DNA of 34,274 bases, taken from the NCBI GenBank assembly GCA_945861385.1, contig CAMAUI010000044.1, positions 1 through 34,274 on the forward strand, in the 5' to 3' direction. The position numbers and the translations under genes were made by a program. Positions 33,138 to 34,274 of the stretch are shown here, piece after piece (the first letter of the stretch is position 1; the number at the start of each line of letters is the position of its first letter). Below the pieces are notes generated by a model. It was not told the DNA's origin. It saw only the letters and a list, made by a program, of their open reading frames with translations, and did no database searches. The stretch comes from Prosthecobacter debontii. GTDB taxonomy: Bacteria > Verrucomicrobiota > Verrucomicrobiia > Chthoniobacterales > Chthoniobacteraceae.

Positions 33138-33956
33138 ATGCCTCCCGTAAAAAGCCGGAAATCCGCGAAGCACAGGTCCGTCTGGATCGTCTCATTTGTC
33201 CTCATCGCTCTTTGCGTCCTTGCGTCTTTGCGAGAGGCCGTGGCCGCCGAGCCCGGCATGGCGCTCGTGCCCGGCGGAAAGTACGTGCCGCTTTTCCGCG
33301 GGGAGAAGGATGCGAAAGAGATCACCGTCGCGCCCTTCCTTCTCGACGAGCGACAGGTGACCAATGGTGAATTCCTCGCATTCGTCCGCGAGAATCCGAA
33401 ATGGCAACGCACGCAGGTGAAGCGCCTTTTCGCCGACGGGCAGTACCTCGCGCACTGGAGGGGCGACCTCGATCTCGGAAAAGCGGACGCCGCGCAGCCT
33501 GTCACACACGTCTCGTGGTTCGCAGCGAAGTCCTTTGCCGCATGGCGCGGACGACGGCTGCCCACGACGATCGAATGGGAGTTTGCCGCGGGCGCAGGCT
33601 TCACGGATGCGGATGGAAAAAAGGACGCGGAATTTAAAAAGGCCGTCGCCCGGTGGTACGGCATGCCGTCTCCAGCGGTGCTGCCTGCCGCGGGAAGCGG
33701 GCGCGCGAATGTCTTCGGCGTGCGCGATCTGCACGGCCTGGTGTGGGAGTGGACGAGCGATTTCAACAGCGCGATCGTGACCGGCGATGCGCGTGGTGAC
33801 ACGGGGCTGGAGCGGCAGCTATTCTGCGGGGCGGGCTCGCTCGGCTCGAAGGACACGTCGAACTTCCCCGCCTACATGCGCTACGGGATGCGGAGCAGCC
33901 TGAAGGCGGGCTACACCATCCACAACCTCGGCTTTCGCTGCGCGAAGGACTTATGA
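33138..33956 (+). CDS. nirV: NirV-like protein (FGE-sulfatase/SUMF1 fold), exported
   Basis: The 272-residue product has an N-terminal signal anchor (VWIVSFVLIALCVLASLREA) and the SUMF1/FGE fold: EPGMALVPGGKYVPLF, APFLLDERQVTNGEFLAF, PVTHVSWFAAKSFAAWRGRR, LPTTIEWEFAA, NVFGVRDLHGLVWEWTSD, and the closing GMRSSLKAGYTIHNLGFRC. In true formylglycine-generating enzymes the last region carries two catalytic Cys before the Arg-Ser; here the stretch is AYMRYGMRSS with Met instead, so that reaction is unlikely. SUMF1-fold proteins called NirV follow nirK in other denitrifiers, with a role in maturation or function that remains poorly defined. The gene lies 9 bases after nirK and overlaps the SCO start (ATGA). 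Confidence 0.82.
   Translation: MPPVKSRKSAKHRSVWIVSFVLIALCVLASLREAVAAEPGMALVPGGKYVPLFRGEKDAKEITVAPFLLDERQVTNGEFLAFVRENPKWQRTQVKRLFADGQYLAHWRGDLDLGKADAAQPVTHVSWFAAKSFAAWRGRRLPTTIEWEFAAGAGFTDADGKKDAEFKKAVARWYGMPSPAVLPAAGSGRANVFGVRDLHGLVWEWTSDFNSAIVTGDARGDTGLERQLFCGAGSLGSKDTSNFPAYMRYGMRSSLKAGYTIHNLGFRCAKDL
33201..33239 (+). repeat. Intergenic-type repeat inside the nirV signal-peptide coding region
   Basis: GCTCTTTGCGTCCTTGCG then TCTTTGCGAGAGGCC matches the repeat half at 6711-6748 and the right arm at 34080-34113. Here it encodes residues about 22-34 of NirV, including LASLREA. A matching left arm is not clear in front of it. Confidence 0.5.
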
Positions 33957-34274
33957 AAACGAACCTCGAGCCAAGGCGCACAGACGCAAAACACCCGGCT
34001 GGGATTTTGGATTCCGAGGGCAGGGAGGCGGGGACTTCACGGCTTCGTGGCTTCCAAAACTTTCTTTCTTCCACGCTCCTCGCCCTCTCCGCCCTCGCGT
34101 CTTTGCGCGAGGCCAGTGCAGCCGAACCGGCAAAGCCTGCGGGGAAAACGGAGGAGCTTCCGCCCTGCTGCCGCGCGGCGCTCAAACCCGGCAAGCCCAC
34201 AGACAAATCGCTCTATCTGCTCGACTCGAAGTGGACCTCCGACATCGGCAAGACCGTCCCGCTCTCCGTCCTGC
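33953..34274 (+). CDS. SCO1/SenC-like copper chaperone, N-terminal part (cut by window edge)
   Basis: The frame opens at ATG 33953, overlapping the nirV stop, and runs off the window after 107 residues. After an unusual leader of about 37 residues comes a signal helix (FLSSTLLALSALASLREASA). The mature start PPCCRAALKPGKPTDKSLY leads to LLDSKWTSDIGKTVPLSVL, which matches the strand preceding the copper-binding CxxxC of SCO1-type thioredoxin-fold proteins; that motif would be just beyond the edge. SCO proteins deliver copper to cuproenzymes in the periplasm, fitting a role in loading NirK. Most of the leader and signal helix is encoded by an inverted-repeat element (33961-34113). A TTG at 34007 is an alternative start. 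Confidence 0.7.
   Translation, partial: MKTNLEPRRTDAKHPAGILDSEGREAGTSRLRGFQNFLSSTLLALSALASLREASAAEPAKPAGKTEELPPCCRAALKPGKPTDKSLYLLDSKWTSDIGKTVPLSVL
33961..34113. repeat. Complete intergenic-type inverted-repeat element within the SCO gene 5' end
   Basis: The left arm (about 33964-33992) reads CCTCGAGCCAAGGCGCACAG then ACGCAAAAC; the right arm (about 34080-34113) reads CTCTCCGCCCTCGCG then TCTTTGCGCGAGGCC. Reverse-complementing the right arm gives CCTCGCGCAAAGACGCGAGG, which aligns to the left arm. The centre includes CTTCACGGCTTCGTGGCTTCC, another commonly repeated phrase. The element lies wholly inside the reading frame and encodes residues about 4-53. Confidence 0.55.

Noticed and set aside
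1-34274. Search for CRISPR arrays, tRNA, rRNA or restriction/defence genes
   Set aside because: No regularly spaced direct repeats, no cloverleaf or TTCRA signature, and no defence-family protein were found by reading both strands.

Overview
The window is a GC-rich chromosomal segment from a Gram-negative, double-membraned bacterium: it encodes a TolC-type outer membrane channel, a Wza-type exporter, an outer membrane beta-barrel and many signal peptides. The gene mix points to Verrucomicrobiota (or a close PVC relative): secreted FG-GAP and DUF3500 proteins, a lipase-maturation-factor homologue, Ala-rich secreted repeat proteins, few Shine-Dalgarno sites and many structured intergenic repeats. 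No rRNA or marker gene with a decisive lineage signature is present, so this is inference. No tRNA, rRNA or CRISPR array was seen.

Layout. (1) 1-148: right-hand end of an IS3-family element, with the first 19 codons of OrfA on the minus strand. (2) 281-10368: part of an extracellular polysaccharide locus, comprising an O-antigen ligase/polymerase-like membrane protein with TPRs, a secreted CBM-like protein, a small PLDc_N-like membrane protein, an outer membrane beta-barrel and a Wza-like export protein. It is split by an inverted-repeat element (3133-3410), an Ala-rich secreted protein on the opposite strand (3707-5434) and a probably truncated gene of similar character (5591 onward). (3) 10503-16093: mostly housekeeping genes on the plus strand: a peroxiredoxin, an RsmA-Nudix fusion, an MGDG-synthase-like glycosyltransferase coupled to a YihX-like HAD phosphatase, a small lipoprotein and guaA. 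(4) 16152-19231: riboflavin synthase and an FG-GAP protein on the minus strand, then a plus-strand EEP-family phosphatase/nuclease.

(5) 19535-26497: a tight four-gene minus-strand operon read in the order GAF-domain HlyD adaptor, small HlyD adaptor, M50 metalloprotease with a PqqD-like N-terminus and lipoyl-like C-terminus, TolC channel. It looks like a trans-envelope export or processing machine, but no ABC or RND energising subunit is encoded with it. This is the most interesting system in the window. (6) 26631-31390: lipase-maturation-factor-like membrane protein, DUF3500 protein and RecQ. (7) 31605-34274: a copper nitrite reductase module, nirK (with a C-terminal cytochrome c domain), nirV and a SCO1-like copper chaperone cut by the window edge. 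The signal peptides of nirV and the SCO gene are partly made of an intergenic repeat family read in the same frame.

All assignments come from reading motifs and translations by eye. Family names rest on recognised motifs, and start sites were chosen by signal peptide, family alignment and gene overlap because Shine-Dalgarno sequences are mostly weak or missing.
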